Below are positions 46,606 to 54,668 of a DNA stretch of 64,000 bases, piece by piece. The notes under the pieces are model-generated. The model did no database searches. It was not told the origin of the DNA and saw only the letters and a list, made by a program, of their open reading frames with translations. The position numbers and the translations under genes were made by a program. Numbering within the stretch: the stretch's first letter is position 1; each line of letters opens with the position of its first letter. The stretch spans positions 1,116,001 through 1,180,000 of the forward strand of contig NZ_CP069159.1 of assembly GCF_016811995.1 (NCBI RefSeq). The letters run 5' to 3'. This DNA is from Citrobacter sp. R56. GTDB taxonomy: Bacteria > Pseudomonadota > Gammaproteobacteria > Enterobacterales > Enterobacteriaceae.

Positions 46606-47427
46606 TTATTCCAAAACGTTCGCTGAATGTACTAAGTATTTAATTGTTTCGCCGCTTTTAATTACAACCTTACTAACAGACATTTTTAGGTAAGTAAAGT
46701 CTTCTCTTCTTCCTGTGTTTACATAGAGATTCAAGGACATTATTTTTCTTTGAGCTCCAGATACAGTCCCATATGGAACGAAAAACCCAAATGCAATAGT
46801 ATCATTTTCGCCTTCAAGAACTAAACGCCCATTTCCTGTACGGGAGTTAAATCTCGTTACAACAGCAATGACATTAATCCTCTCACGCTCTATTTTTGTG
46901 TAGGTTAAATTTGAGAGCGTGCGAGCATCAAGATTGACGATTTTTCTTTTTTGTAAACCGGATTTATAGTTGAACTCAATATCCCATTTCTGGCGGTTAT
47001 TCACTTCGTGCATTTTTCTTAATGGGTTTCGAATTCTATTTACCAGTTCATCCTCCATCTCTTCGAGCTCTTTTATATAGTGTAAGGCGTTGGCCGATAA
47101 AGGTGGGTTTTGAATGTATAATGCTTCAGATATATAAAAACTCATGATTTCTGTAAAAACGGGGTTGGTTATTTCAACTAACCGAGCATTTAACTTTGGA
47201 TCATCAATAATCAATTCAAAATTCTGCCCATAAGAACTTTTAAAACTTTGATGTAATATAGCCCTAGCAGGGCTAGACTCAGTTCGCCTTTTAACAACTT
47301 TCTTACGTAAGATAGCTTCAGCTAGTAGGCAAGTTACATCTGAAGCGCCAGCCAATGTATCAAGTGCGTAGTCCATATCGACTGCGTTGTCACCACTCTT
47401 GATAACCAGATCATAATTGACAGTCAT
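46606..47427 (-). CDS. Unknown cargo protein, partner of putAbiC-like gene
   Basis: 273 residues, soluble, no TM segments. Not assigned to a named family. The N-terminal region (VIKSGDNAVDMDYALDTLAG, then LLAEAILRKKVVKRR) recalls uncharacterised bacterial proteins with a beta-alpha opening. A central helical segment (about 110-150: YIKELEEMEDELVNRIRNPL) leads to a beta-rich C-terminal half. An AAAGGA ribosome site precedes the ATG. It is the first gene of a two-gene operon (2-bp spacing) with the putAbiC-like gene, and its AT-richness matches. It could be the sensor or regulator of that effector. That is inference from operon structure. Confidence 0.65.
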   Translation of the reverse strand: MTVNYDLVIKSGDNAVDMDYALDTLAGASDVTCLLAEAILRKKVVKRRTESSPARAILHQSFKSSYGQNFELIIDDPKLNARLVEITNPVFTEIMSFYISEALYIQNPPLSANALHYIKELEEMEDELVNRIRNPLRKMHEVNNRQKWDIEFNYKSGLQKRKIVNLDARTLSNLTYTKIERERINVIAVVTRFNSRTGNGRLVLEGENDTIAFGFFVPYGTVSGAQRKIMSLNLYVNTGRREDFTYLKMSVSKVVIKSGETIKYLVHSANVLE

Positions 47428-47520
47428 ACGTGTCCTTTAGAAAATTCCGTTTAATCTCATAGTTAAAGCACACTGATACCATTTTCTAGAAAATAATCAA
47501 TACTTTTATGCTGTTGCGCG

Positions 47521-47541
47521 CAATGCTATCCCCGCCACGCC
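47521..47541 (-). other. cosN cleavage site (P2-like)
   Basis: On the minus strand GGCGTGGCGGGGATAGCATT matches the P2 19-nt cohesive end (GGCGAGGCGGGGAAAGCAC) at most positions. It lies between Q/cargo and A, where cos belongs in P2-like genomes. Confidence 0.75.
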
Positions 47542-47598
47542 TGCCCGCTTTATGGGTCGCTTTTAATGCAGTTGCATGACTACTCTGGATCCGCGCCA

Positions 47599-47622
47599 GT
47601 TCTGGCTGCACACGGCCAGAAC
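47599..47622. repeat. Dyad in the cos region
   Basis: GTTCTGGC and GCCAGAAC, 8 bp each with an 8-nt spacer, about 60 bp from cosN. A terminase (gpM) binding element is plausible. Confidence 0.5.
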
Positions 47623-47822
47623 GTGCAACCCATGACGCATGCAAAATCATGCACCTGATGCATGCACAGCTAAAAAACGGGAAATTCGCGGAAAAATGGC
47701 ATAAAAAACGACTTTGAAAATACCGGTCATGGTCAGATTTTCAAGGGCAGGCTAACGCCTCGCGAGGCTCGTTGTTCAAACCCGCTGACGCCAAAATCTA
47801 GTTTTTGCATCAGCGCGTTTAC

Positions 47823-48005
47823 CTATTCAGCTTTATAGAAAATTTCGTCTTTTTCTTCGTTGCTTTCGCTGTTAGCTAGGTCGGCAATCAGAGTTAGTGC
47901 CAGCTTCAAATCTGCCGGTTTGCAGTTGGCAATAAGAGATACCTCGGCGATGAATTGCACACAAGCCCACTTTTGCTGCGTTCGGCTGAAATGTTCCCCA
48001 ACCAT
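47823..48005 (-). CDS. SOS-controlled small phage protein; candidate Tum-type antirepressor
   Basis: 60 residues (MVGEHFSRTQQKWACVQFIA; CKPADLKLALTLIADLANS), not recognised. It has a strong ribosome site (GGGAGGGATTTC before ATG). A perfect LexA box lies 23 bp upstream. In phage 186 and its relatives the gene between A and cos is tum, a LexA-repressed antirepressor that inactivates CI on SOS induction. This gene has the same place and control but is much shorter than Tum, so the assignment is inference. Confidence 0.7.
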   Translation of the reverse strand: MVGEHFSRTQQKWACVQFIAEVSLIANCKPADLKLALTLIADLANSESNEEKDEIFYKAE

Positions 48006-48027
48006 GAAATCCCTCCCAATATGATGA

Positions 48028-48043
48028 CTGTATATTTATACAG
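48028..48043 (-). promoter_or_regulatory. LexA (SOS) box
   Basis: CTGTATATTTATACAG is a perfect CTGT-N8-ACAG operator, extended on both sides to GACTGTATATTTATACAGTA. It lies in the promoter region of the 60-codon gene and is the only such box I found in the prophage. Confidence 0.92.
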
Positions 48044-48119
48044 TATCACGTATTGGCAAATGATGGGAAGAGAAAAAGTGAATCAAGCAGGTGTTGTATG
48101 TGCATGATATGGATGTGAA

Positions 48120-50342
48120 TTAGTCGATTTTTAGCTTTGATGCTTCTGCCAACGCTGCAACACGATTGAGGATTTTCCTAGCCTTCGCTTGGTTCGATGG
48201 AACAGTGGAAAATATCTCCCCTTTAGATGTTCCCCTTAGCCATTTTCCATCAAAGCAGCTTTTACCACCGGCCATAAGATGCAGGGCTTCGCCCCGGCTG
48301 ATGTTGATGCCGGTTGTCAGATGGATATCGTCGATAGTCTTCTCTATCGCGGCGTTTTGCTCATCCGTGCCGTGGATAAATTTCTCCCTTTTTGGTGGCT
48401 TTGGCTTCTTGAGTCGGTTCGTCAGCTCTCGCCTTTCGCGCCGGCTCAGGGGTTTTGATAAATCGAGTACCGGTGGATCGCTTTCGCTTCCCGTACAGTT
48501 ATTGACAGAACTCCGAGAGGGCGCAGGAGCGCCCTTAACGTCAACGGCCAAATCAACGGCACGCTTCGGTACAATTTTCCATTGCGTGAGTCGGGTTAAA
48601 ATCGGGGTGCCAGCACCGACAGCAGAATCGTACACGCCGCGAATGCAGACAGTTTCCTCACCATACTGGTTAAACTCGGTGCGCGGTTCGTAAAGCGTGC
48701 GCACCTGCAAATCATCGCGACGGACAAATGGACCACCCTGCGCATTAACATAGCCAGCCCAGTCACCAGCGTCAGCGGCGTCATGGACAGCCGCGAACTC
48801 AACACTCAGACCGTGCGCAGTCTCGGTATCTGCAAGGCGACGCAGTTCACGATAAACAGTCACTGGTGCACCGCCGATAAACTGAAACTGACGAATATGC
48901 CAGCGTGCCGCCCATGCTGAAACGGCGGGGGCAGTCTCTTTCAGTAGCTCACCGTTTTCGTCATCTGTTTCGTCATCAAGAGCGTAGCCGTCGATATTTT
49001 TCGAGATGTATTTCGCGACGTAGCCGGTTGCGCTGCCTTTCTCCGGATCAATGGCTTCTGCGTGGAAACGTGCTTTTTTGGCTTTATCGCTTTTGAGTTC
49101 GTGAAAATCTTCCTGCCATGCGTAGTCCCGAATAATGCCACGAACGGTATCGACGTCCTCCGGGAGCATAAACATCAGCATATGCCAGTGAGGACATCCA
49201 TCATGGTGAGGCTCTGCAACTCGGATCCCGAAAATACGAATTTCTTCACGGTGGAGTTTTGCGCGTATGCGAGCCCACAGGCTTGTAAGATAGTTTTGCG
49301 TATCGGATGGGTTGGCTCCGTTCCATTTGGTGTTACGGTAGCCTGCCTTTGTCGTGGCGTGATATTTAGACGGCGCGGTCAGGGTGTAAAACTCACCAAC
49401 ATAACCGAGCTCATTGCAGATATTTTCAAATCCACGAATGCGGGTCATAAGCTCGCATCGCCGAATAGCGGGGTTAGCGACTGAGCCGTCGTATTTTTCA
49501 ATCAGGCTAATACGGTTGCCGTCCTCGTCTTCGAGCTCCAGACCCTTGAGAAATTCGCGCGTTCTGCGCTTCTGCTCACGCCAGTCTGTCACGCAGTTTT
49601 TACTTGCGTAGACATGTTTTTTCTTACTGACATTTCCGATTGCGATTTGCAGGTGTTCGCGCCACGCAGCCGCAACGCGACGCAGACGGCCACGCCACCA
49701 TTTTTCTGAAAACATACGGGCAATTGCTGGAGCGACTTTATCCTGATCCCAATATTTATCCCGCGACTTTTCCCACTCTGGTGGCATTATCCTGAATTGC
49801 AGAGTGATGAAACCAGCATGCATATACCAGGCATTTAATGTCTCCAGTTCACACATGTCAGAATCGTCAATGTTGACTAACTCTGCACGGATAAAATCGG
49901 CGATATCAGCAGCCAGCAGGTCGATGTCGGCGCGTGCCATATCCGGGAGTCGGTTGCATCTGGCGACCATGTTGACCATGCGAGACGCCAGATATTGCAT
50001 AAGCTGGGTATCGAAATGACAACCGAAAACAGCGGCTGATACGTTGCTGTTAATACCGGTGCACTCGTATTTTTTTGCGACCAGTTCAAGACGCGGCAAT
50101 GCCTTTTTGCAGAAACTTATTAAAAAAGCATTGGCTCGTTGACTGCCCTGATTTTGCTCCAGTACCGCAGCAGTGCGATAAACATCAAAGCGCACACATT
50201 CGGGCTGGAGCGAAAGCACTTTTCTCGCATGCAGCAAAGCCGCGAACATACGGTCGCGGCGATACTGTTGGTCGTAGGTAAGATATGGACTGGTTATTGC
50301 CGACCGTGGAGCATTCCACGGAAAAGCGAATTGAACAGCCAA
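48120..50342 (-). CDS. A: Replication endonuclease GpA (HUH rolling-circle initiator)
   Basis: Nicks the phage origin and stays linked to the 5' end to start rolling-circle replication. The 740 residues contain the HUH metal motif GCPHWHMLMF (about 395-405) and the two-tyrosine helix GYVAKYISKNIDGY, both typical of P2 gpA. In P2 the origin lies inside the A gene, so ori is probably here too. It follows TraR-like and DUF2732 genes with 1-bp spacing or overlap, in one early operon. Confidence 0.96.
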   Translation of the reverse strand: MAVQFAFPWNAPRSAITSPYLTYDQQYRRDRMFAALLHARKVLSLQPECVRFDVYRTAAVLEQNQGSQRANAFLISFCKKALPRLELVAKKYECTGINSNVSAAVFGCHFDTQLMQYLASRMVNMVARCNRLPDMARADIDLLAADIADFIRAELVNIDDSDMCELETLNAWYMHAGFITLQFRIMPPEWEKSRDKYWDQDKVAPAIARMFSEKWWRGRLRRVAAAWREHLQIAIGNVSKKKHVYASKNCVTDWREQKRRTREFLKGLELEDEDGNRISLIEKYDGSVANPAIRRCELMTRIRGFENICNELGYVGEFYTLTAPSKYHATTKAGYRNTKWNGANPSDTQNYLTSLWARIRAKLHREEIRIFGIRVAEPHHDGCPHWHMLMFMLPEDVDTVRGIIRDYAWQEDFHELKSDKAKKARFHAEAIDPEKGSATGYVAKYISKNIDGYALDDETDDENGELLKETAPAVSAWAARWHIRQFQFIGGAPVTVYRELRRLADTETAHGLSVEFAAVHDAADAGDWAGYVNAQGGPFVRRDDLQVRTLYEPRTEFNQYGEETVCIRGVYDSAVGAGTPILTRLTQWKIVPKRAVDLAVDVKGAPAPSRSSVNNCTGSESDPPVLDLSKPLSRRERRELTNRLKKPKPPKREKFIHGTDEQNAAIEKTIDDIHLTTGINISRGEALHLMAGGKSCFDGKWLRGTSKGEIFSTVPSNQAKARKILNRVAALAEASKLKID

Positions 50343-50343
50343 T

Positions 50344-50565
50344 TCATACCCCCCGATAATGCTTTGATTTAAGCTCGGCGATTTGCTGGCAGGTCACGCA
50401 CAAGCCCACACCCGGAAGTGCAATGCGTCGGGCTTCCGGAATCGGTGCGTCACATACTTCACAGAGAAAACGAGAAGGCGCAGCAATACGACTGCGCGCG
50501 TTGCTGATGTGGCGTTCGCGCTCTTCCTGCTCGCGCTGTTGTGCTAAATCCATTGCGTCGGCCAT
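50344..50565 (-). CDS. TraR/DksA-type zinc-finger protein
   Basis: 73 residues with helical N-terminus and C4 zinc finger CEVCDAPIPEARRIALPG plus VTCQ (C..C...C..C). TraR-like proteins act through the RNA polymerase secondary channel and mimic DksA/ppGpp effects. It is part of the P2-like early operon. The stop lies 1 bp before gpA. Confidence 0.92.
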   Translation of the reverse strand: MADAMDLAQQREQEERERHISNARSRIAAPSRFLCEVCDAPIPEARRIALPGVGLCVTCQQIAELKSKHYRGV

Positions 50566-50792
50566 TAGTGCAACTCCTGAGATTCATTTTCAAAGCGGGT
50601 GGCTTCACGGCGTAGCAATTCAGCGGCCTCTTTGCCGTTCATACCTTCTTTGGTTATATGGATAGCCAGCGCCTCAAGACGGATTGAGACGGCGAGTGCG
50701 CGGTCTTTGCGTTCTTCTTTTTTGGCATCTGTCAGCAGTACGGCCAACGCGTCACTATCAGTGTTAAAACTACGAGGTTCGGTATTGCGCAT
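50565..50792 (-). CDS. DUF2732 family phage protein
   Basis: 75 residues, helical and charged (DALAVLLTDAKKEERKDRAL; EGMNGKEAAELLRREATRFE). This DUF2732-type protein is common in the early operon of P2/186 phages. It shares one base with the TraR-like gene. The function is unknown. Confidence 0.85.
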   Translation of the reverse strand: MRNTEPRSFNTDSDALAVLLTDAKKEERKDRALAVSIRLEALAIHITKEGMNGKEAAELLRREATRFENESQELH

Positions 50793-50861
50793 AACTAACT
50801 CTCCTGATTTCGGGCAATAAAATGCCCGGCGGGTTTACGCCAGATAATTAATTGTGATTAA

Positions 50862-51062
50862 TTAGCTATAGCCAAATACAACGGCAGGTTTACTTTTTAA
50901 CTGGCTGATAATTTCAGCTTTCAGACCATCCTTAAACTCTTTGCAGCACTCCCACTCAGGGTCAACACGAAGTATTGCACCGTCGCGGGTTTTAATTTCA
51001 AAGCCGTCTTCCATATTCGGAATCATGGCTCCCAAAACAATTCTTAATTCATCGCGTGACAT
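50862..51062 (-). CDS. Small early phage protein, unknown function
   Basis: 66 residues from the ATG at 51062 (MSRDELRIVLGAMIPNMEDG; VDPEWECCKEFKDGLKAEII). The ORF continues upstream only inside fil. Position and spacing fit the early operon of Fels-2/186-like phages. No domain is recognised; the two adjacent Cys are unremarkable. Confidence 0.7.
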   Translation of the reverse strand: MSRDELRIVLGAMIPNMEDGFEIKTRDGAILRVDPEWECCKEFKDGLKAEIISQLKSKPAVVFGYS

Positions 51063-51282
51063 GTTTAATCCCTTTAATAATAAAGTGGACAATACGAATA
51101 ATTAAAAAGCCTGACGACTTCGGCGGCTTTGTTTCCAGCGCTTTTAATAATTCGGACTGTGAGCAGCACGGATGCCAGCGCTTACCATCTTTCCCCGCAA
51201 TCCAGCCGTGACCGTAATGCATGCCGGGACTTTGCTTAACGAGCAGAGAGGCGAATGAAGGTTCATTTTTCAGCACAGGCAC
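51049..51282 (-). CDS. fil: Phage filamentation protein Fil family
   Basis: 77 residues from a GTG at 51282 (PVLKNEPSFASLLVKQSPGM; HYGHGWIAGKDGKRWHPC). Fil of phage 186 inhibits cell division on induction. The frame extends to a TTG at 51309, inside cII, but the GTG matches the conserved start. It overlaps the next small gene by 14 bp. Confidence 0.85.
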   Translation of the reverse strand: MPVLKNEPSFASLLVKQSPGMHYGHGWIAGKDGKRWHPCCSQSELLKALETKPPKSSGFLIIRIVHFIIKGIKHVTR

Positions 51283-51283
51283 C

Positions 51284-51793
51284 TCACACCAAACCGAATG
51301 TTGCGCCAATGCCGGTCATGGTGTCGACCACGCTCGACATTGCCGGGTTAGCCTGGATGCGAGCCTGTAACGCCAGCGCCGACAATGACAACATGCGAAT
51401 ACCGGCGTTAACGCTTTCAACCATGTTGTGCTTACGAGCAGAGGTCAGGCGTTCATCAGATGCAGCACCGCTCGCCAGTTCGCCGAGTTCACTCATTGCG
51501 CGCATGACATAAGTCTGCAATTTGTCTTTAGCCAACTCGTTAACCGGCACGCATGGCAGACAATGTATCTGCGCCAGAAAGCCATCAACGAGGGTTGAGT
51601 CTTCGGTCAGGTCAGTCAGCAGCCATAACTCAGGCGGCGTGAATTGGTGAGGCTGTTCCGGGTTGAGCTTGTTACGTAACGTCTGAACATTCATACCCGC
51701 ACGATCGGCCAGCTTCGCCATGTTGTGACGCTGCGCGAAAGCCCGGCACGCTTCGTCATAGTGGGGATGTTTGGAAATTTGAAAATCAAACAT
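51284..51793 (-). CDS. cII: Phage regulatory CII family protein
   Basis: Establishment regulator of the 186 type: it activates a promoter for cI synthesis after infection. The 169 residues have an N-terminal HTH (RHNMAKLADRAGMNVQTLRN) and a helical C-terminal part that oligomerises (GIRMLSLSALALQARIQANP). It lies between cox/apl and fil, as in 186. Confidence 0.92.
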   Translation of the reverse strand: MFDFQISKHPHYDEACRAFAQRHNMAKLADRAGMNVQTLRNKLNPEQPHQFTPPELWLLTDLTEDSTLVDGFLAQIHCLPCVPVNELAKDKLQTYVMRAMSELGELASGAASDERLTSARKHNMVESVNAGIRMLSLSALALQARIQANPAMSSVVDTMTGIGATFGLV

Positions 51794-51828
51794 GTATTTT
51801 CCCTCGCTATCTTAAATAATCGAGTTGC

Positions 51829-52053
51829 TCAGGCTGCCACATAGCGGCAATTAAGTCCCTGAGCCAAGAGTCGAGCACGGAAGGCAACCATATTGATACG
51901 CGCTGCACCACCGTCTTTTTTACGAGGCATCAGGAGGAGGTCTCCATCAGCAACCATCTGTTTTACAGTGCGAATGCAGTAGCCGTAGCATTCGGCAAAT
52001 TCGTCATAAGTCATGAGATCAGCGCCGGGCGGGATTGCAATTTGTGGAGTCAT
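51829..52053 (-). CDS. cox: Cox/Apl-type excisionase and repressor
   Basis: 74 residues with a winged-helix/MerR-like HTH: LMTYDEFAECYGYCIRTVKQ, then MVADGDLLLMPRKKDGGAAR. Cox (P2) and Apl (186) direct excision and repress the lysogenic promoter. First gene of the lytic early transcript, divergent from cI across 125 bp. Confidence 0.92.
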   Translation of the reverse strand: MTPQIAIPPGADLMTYDEFAECYGYCIRTVKQMVADGDLLLMPRKKDGGAARINMVAFRARLLAQGLNCRYVAA

Positions 52054-52123
52054 AAGTAATCATCTCCGGTTACTAGTTGGTTTGGTGCATTGGCGTGCAT
52101 TTTTAAATTCAAGTGAGAATCTT

Positions 52124-52141
52124 ATCTCGAAAATGCGAGAT
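52124..52141. promoter_or_regulatory. Probable CI/Cox operator dyad
   Basis: ATCTCG-AAAATG-CGAGAT lies between the divergent cox and cI genes, with similar half-sites nearby (TTATCTCG, AACTCG). The switch promoters must lie in this gap, so a repressor operator is likely. Confidence 0.65.
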
Positions 52142-52178
52142 GTCAATTTGGATTTTCGCGATAACTCGGATTTTTAAG

Positions 52179-52757
52179 ATGAGATTGGATGAGTTAGAGG
52201 GTGGAAAAGCAGTGCTGCAGCGCATTCTTGATGCGTATGGCTTCACCATGCAAAAACAACTCGGTGACTTGCATGAGCTGTCATCGGGAACAATCAGCAC
52301 TTGGGTTAGGCGTAATTTTTTCCCCGGGGATGTTGTTGTTGCATGCGCTTTGGACACTGGGGTGTCTTTACGTTGGTTGGCAACAGGGAAGGGGAACAAG
52401 TTTGATGCAGACCATACTAATGGCGAAATGAAAACATTAGACCGATTGGATATTGTTGCAGGTAAGCTGCAGGAAAACGGTCATTGGATTGTTGATGCTA
52501 ACCTCTTTTCTAATGAGGCGACGCACCCCAATTACATAGTAAAAGGCCAGCAATCTTGGATAGTTGACTTTGATATGACTGATATAGCAAATGGGCGATG
52601 GATGCTCAGTATCGACGGGGATCATGATATCTATGACGTTGCAAGGATCCCGGGGAACAGAATAAAAGTCAGCAACTCTGATGCCGATTTTCAATGCTCA
52701 GTTTCTGAGGTTAAGTGTATTGGCATGGTGCTGGTAAGCCTGACGAAATCTAGCTAA
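52179..52757 (+). CDS. cI: CI repressor (186 family)
   Basis: Maintains lysogeny. 192 residues, the same length as 186 CI, with N-terminal HTH (VLQRILDAYGFTMQKQLGDL; SSGTISTWVRRNFFPGD; CALDTGVSLRWLATGKGN). The C-terminal domain lacks a LexA-type self-cleavage site as far as I can see. That fits an antirepressor-driven SOS induction rather than RecA cleavage. The ATG at 52179 is preferred to the upstream extension at 52113. Confidence 0.93.
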   Translation: MRLDELEGGKAVLQRILDAYGFTMQKQLGDLHELSSGTISTWVRRNFFPGDVVVACALDTGVSLRWLATGKGNKFDADHTNGEMKTLDRLDIVAGKLQENGHWIVDANLFSNEATHPNYIVKGQQSWIVDFDMTDIANGRWMLSIDGDHDIYDVARIPGNRIKVSNSDADFQCSVSEVKCIGMVLVSLTKSS

Positions 52758-52761
52758 TGAT

Positions 52762-53787
52762 ATGAGTGTTAAAAAACTGACATCGGGTGAATGGCTTTGT
52801 GATTTCCGCGTCGACGGGGCTGAAAGTCGCCGCGTGCGTAAGAAGTTTTCAACCAAAGGTGAAGCCGTTGCCTTCGAACAGTATTACCGAGAAGAGGCAC
52901 AAAATAAGCCGTGGATGGGTGAGAAGGAAGACCGTCGACGTTTGAGTGAACTGATTGAGCTGTGGCATAACCTCCATGGTCAGTCGCTCGCTGCCAGCAA
53001 ATCACGATTGGCCAAACTGCACATTGTTTGCCGGGGTCTTGGCGACCCGATCGCTACCCAGCTTACCGCCAAAGATTTCGCACATTATCGGGATAAACGC
53101 CTCAAGGGTGAAATCGACAATGGCTACCACGCAAATCCTGAAAAGTGGATTGCGAAACCTGTGACTGTGAACCGGGAACAACAGTACCTCGAAGCTGTTT
53201 TCAATGAGCTGAAGCGCTTGGGTGAGTGGAGTCTGCCAAATCCTCTCGAAGGTGTGCGAGTTTTCAAAGAAGCCGAAAAAGAAATGTCCTGGCTTACCCA
53301 GCCTCAAATTCGCGAAGTGCTCAACGCGTGCGAATGTTACGGAAAAATTTACTTAACTCGTATCGTCAAAGTATGCCTTGCTACTGGCGCTCGATGGAGC
53401 GAGGCCGAGCGTCTTACTCGTTCACAGCTTTCGCCCCACAAGTTGACTTTCACGAAAACTAAGGGAAAGAAGAATCGTACAGTACCGATCCCTCGGTGGC
53501 TATATGACGAGTTGGCTCCTTTGCAGGGAAAAATGTTCCACCCCTGCTATCAGGAGTTCAAGAAAATGCTTGCTCTAACCAATATACAATTAGCTGAGGG
53601 GCAGAAAACGCATGTTCTTCGACATACTTTTGCTAGCCATTTTATGATGAATGGAGGGAATATCTTAGTTCTCCAGAGAATACTTGGGCATGCTAACATC
53701 CGTGAGACTATGCGTTACGCGCATTTTGCTCCTGATCACTTGGAGGAAGCTGCTACTTTAAATCCAATATCGGAGCTGAATGGGTGA
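52762..53787 (+). CDS. int: P2-type phage integrase
   Basis: Tyrosine recombinase, 341 residues. N-terminal arm-binding domain (SVKKLTSGEWLCDFRVDG), then catalytic Arg211 (ATGARWSEAERL), His284-Arg287 (HVLRHTFASHF), His310 (ILGHANI) and Tyr319 (MRYAHFAPDHL). It follows cI by 4 bp, so it is probably expressed with the lysogenic transcript. It must recognise the rplS 3' end. Unlike P2, where int abuts attP, about 1.9 kb of cargo separates it from attR. Confidence 0.96.
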   Translation: MSVKKLTSGEWLCDFRVDGAESRRVRKKFSTKGEAVAFEQYYREEAQNKPWMGEKEDRRRLSELIELWHNLHGQSLAASKSRLAKLHIVCRGLGDPIATQLTAKDFAHYRDKRLKGEIDNGYHANPEKWIAKPVTVNREQQYLEAVFNELKRLGEWSLPNPLEGVRVFKEAEKEMSWLTQPQIREVLNACECYGKIYLTRIVKVCLATGARWSEAERLTRSQLSPHKLTFTKTKGKKNRTVPIPRWLYDELAPLQGKMFHPCYQEFKKMLALTNIQLAEGQKTHVLRHTFASHFMMNGGNILVLQRILGHANIRETMRYAHFAPDHLEEAATLNPISELNG

Positions 53788-53886
53788 TTGTTTCCCTTGA
53801 TTTATTGCATATTGAATAAATATGCATCAGTATATCATTACTTTTGGTTCTATGGGCTTAGCCTTCATTTTGCGGATGTGTATGTC

Positions 53887-54273
53887 ATGTTTGAGCAATT
53901 CGGGCGTCTCTCACAAAGTGCAGTTAAAAATCTTCATATAAAGAGTGCACTAAATCCAATTCTATGGCTATGCGCTATTGCAATACCTATGCTTGCATGG
54001 GTTGCTATTTATTTTTCGAAAACACCATTCTATCTGGTAGTTTATATCATGGTGTTCTTAATAAGTCTTTTAGTCCTTGTCGCTTGTGGTGTTTTTATTT
54101 ATTTCGCTGTAAGAAAACCAGAAAAGCTTCAATCAGAAGACTATCAATTGCGGCATGAATCCATACAGTGGATGCAACAAAAAGGTGGGGATCTTAGTTT
54201 TACTCCAGCCTCGGTTGAACAAATAATAAATCCAGCAATAAGCCAATCGGCTAACAAGGAGGGTGAGCAATGA
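53887..54273 (+). CDS. Two-TM protein, first gene of int-attR cargo pair
   Basis: 128 residues from the ATG at 53887 (MFEQFGRLSQSAVKNLHIKS). Two TM segments (about 29-48, LWLCAIAIPMLAWVAIYF; and 53-75, LVVYIMVFLISLLVLVACGV) are followed by a 50-residue cytoplasmic tail (RKPEKLQSEDYQLRHESIQW). Not recognised. The frame is open from a TTG at 53788, but that lacks support. It overlaps the next gene by 4 bp (ATGA), so the two are translated together. AT-rich like the other cargo. Resembles the two-TM effector format of some defence systems, by architecture only. Confidence 0.7.
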   Translation: MFEQFGRLSQSAVKNLHIKSALNPILWLCAIAIPMLAWVAIYFSKTPFYLVVYIMVFLISLLVLVACGVFIYFAVRKPEKLQSEDYQLRHESIQWMQQKGGDLSFTPASVEQIINPAISQSANKEGEQ

Positions 54274-54563
54274 AAGTGTTTATGCTGTCTTTTATGTCTT
54301 CCTCGGGAACGATAACCAGACAAAAAATTCAGGATTTTCTTGATGAACAACGTGAGGTTTTGAATTGGTTCGGAGCGATGCCAAACACAATTATTATAAT
54401 ATCTAATGAGGATGTTTTTGACTTGTCACAGCCGTTAAGAGAGCATTTTGGTGCTGATTTTACTTTTATACTATCGGAGATTGAACCAACTAAAACAGAT
54501 GGCTTTATCAATAAAAAAGTTTGGGATTTTATAAATTCCCCTAAGGCCTCCGGGCGTTGGTAA
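54270..54563 (+). CDS. Small ferredoxin-fold/Cas2-like protein, second gene of cargo pair
   Basis: 97 residues. The order strand (KVFMLSFMSS), helix (TRQKIQDFLDEQREVLNWFG), strand (NTIIIISNED), helix (DLSQPLREHF), strand (DFTFILSEIE) resembles the small SinR/Cas2-like ferredoxin fold with its W near the first helix end. No catalytic residue stands out, and no GGDD polymerase motif is present. Coupled to the two-TM gene by ATGA overlap. Function unknown; a regulatory or sensor partner for the membrane protein is inference. Confidence 0.65.
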   Translation: MKVFMLSFMSSSGTITRQKIQDFLDEQREVLNWFGAMPNTIIIISNEDVFDLSQPLREHFGADFTFILSEIEPTKTDGFINKKVWDFINSPKASGRW

Positions 54564-54668
54564 GGATGATATAATGTATGAGTTAAAGCTGTCAGGATGT
54601 TTTTGATATGCTTAGCGCATATGAATTTTTTCAAAATTTATGGTTTATTTATTTTATGAGGTTCTAGG

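Larger units (their letters stand above)
47428..47822. other. cos-containing non-coding region
   Basis: No gene is supported here. It holds the cosN-like sequence (47521-47541), a dyad GTTCTGGC/GCCAGAAC (47599-47622), repeated ATGCA words at about 47639-47668 and a 12-bp palindrome GCCTCGCGAGGC near 47757. Together these suit a P2-type cos packaging region. Confidence 0.65.

Noticed and set aside
52472-52757. Minus-strand frame within cI
   Set aside because: Overlaps the well-supported CI repressor.
54270-54563. 97-aa protein as a minimal CRISPR polymerase (mCpol) or cas2 gene
   Set aside because: No GGDD motif, no repeat array and no cas1 nearby; only the general fold order is similar.
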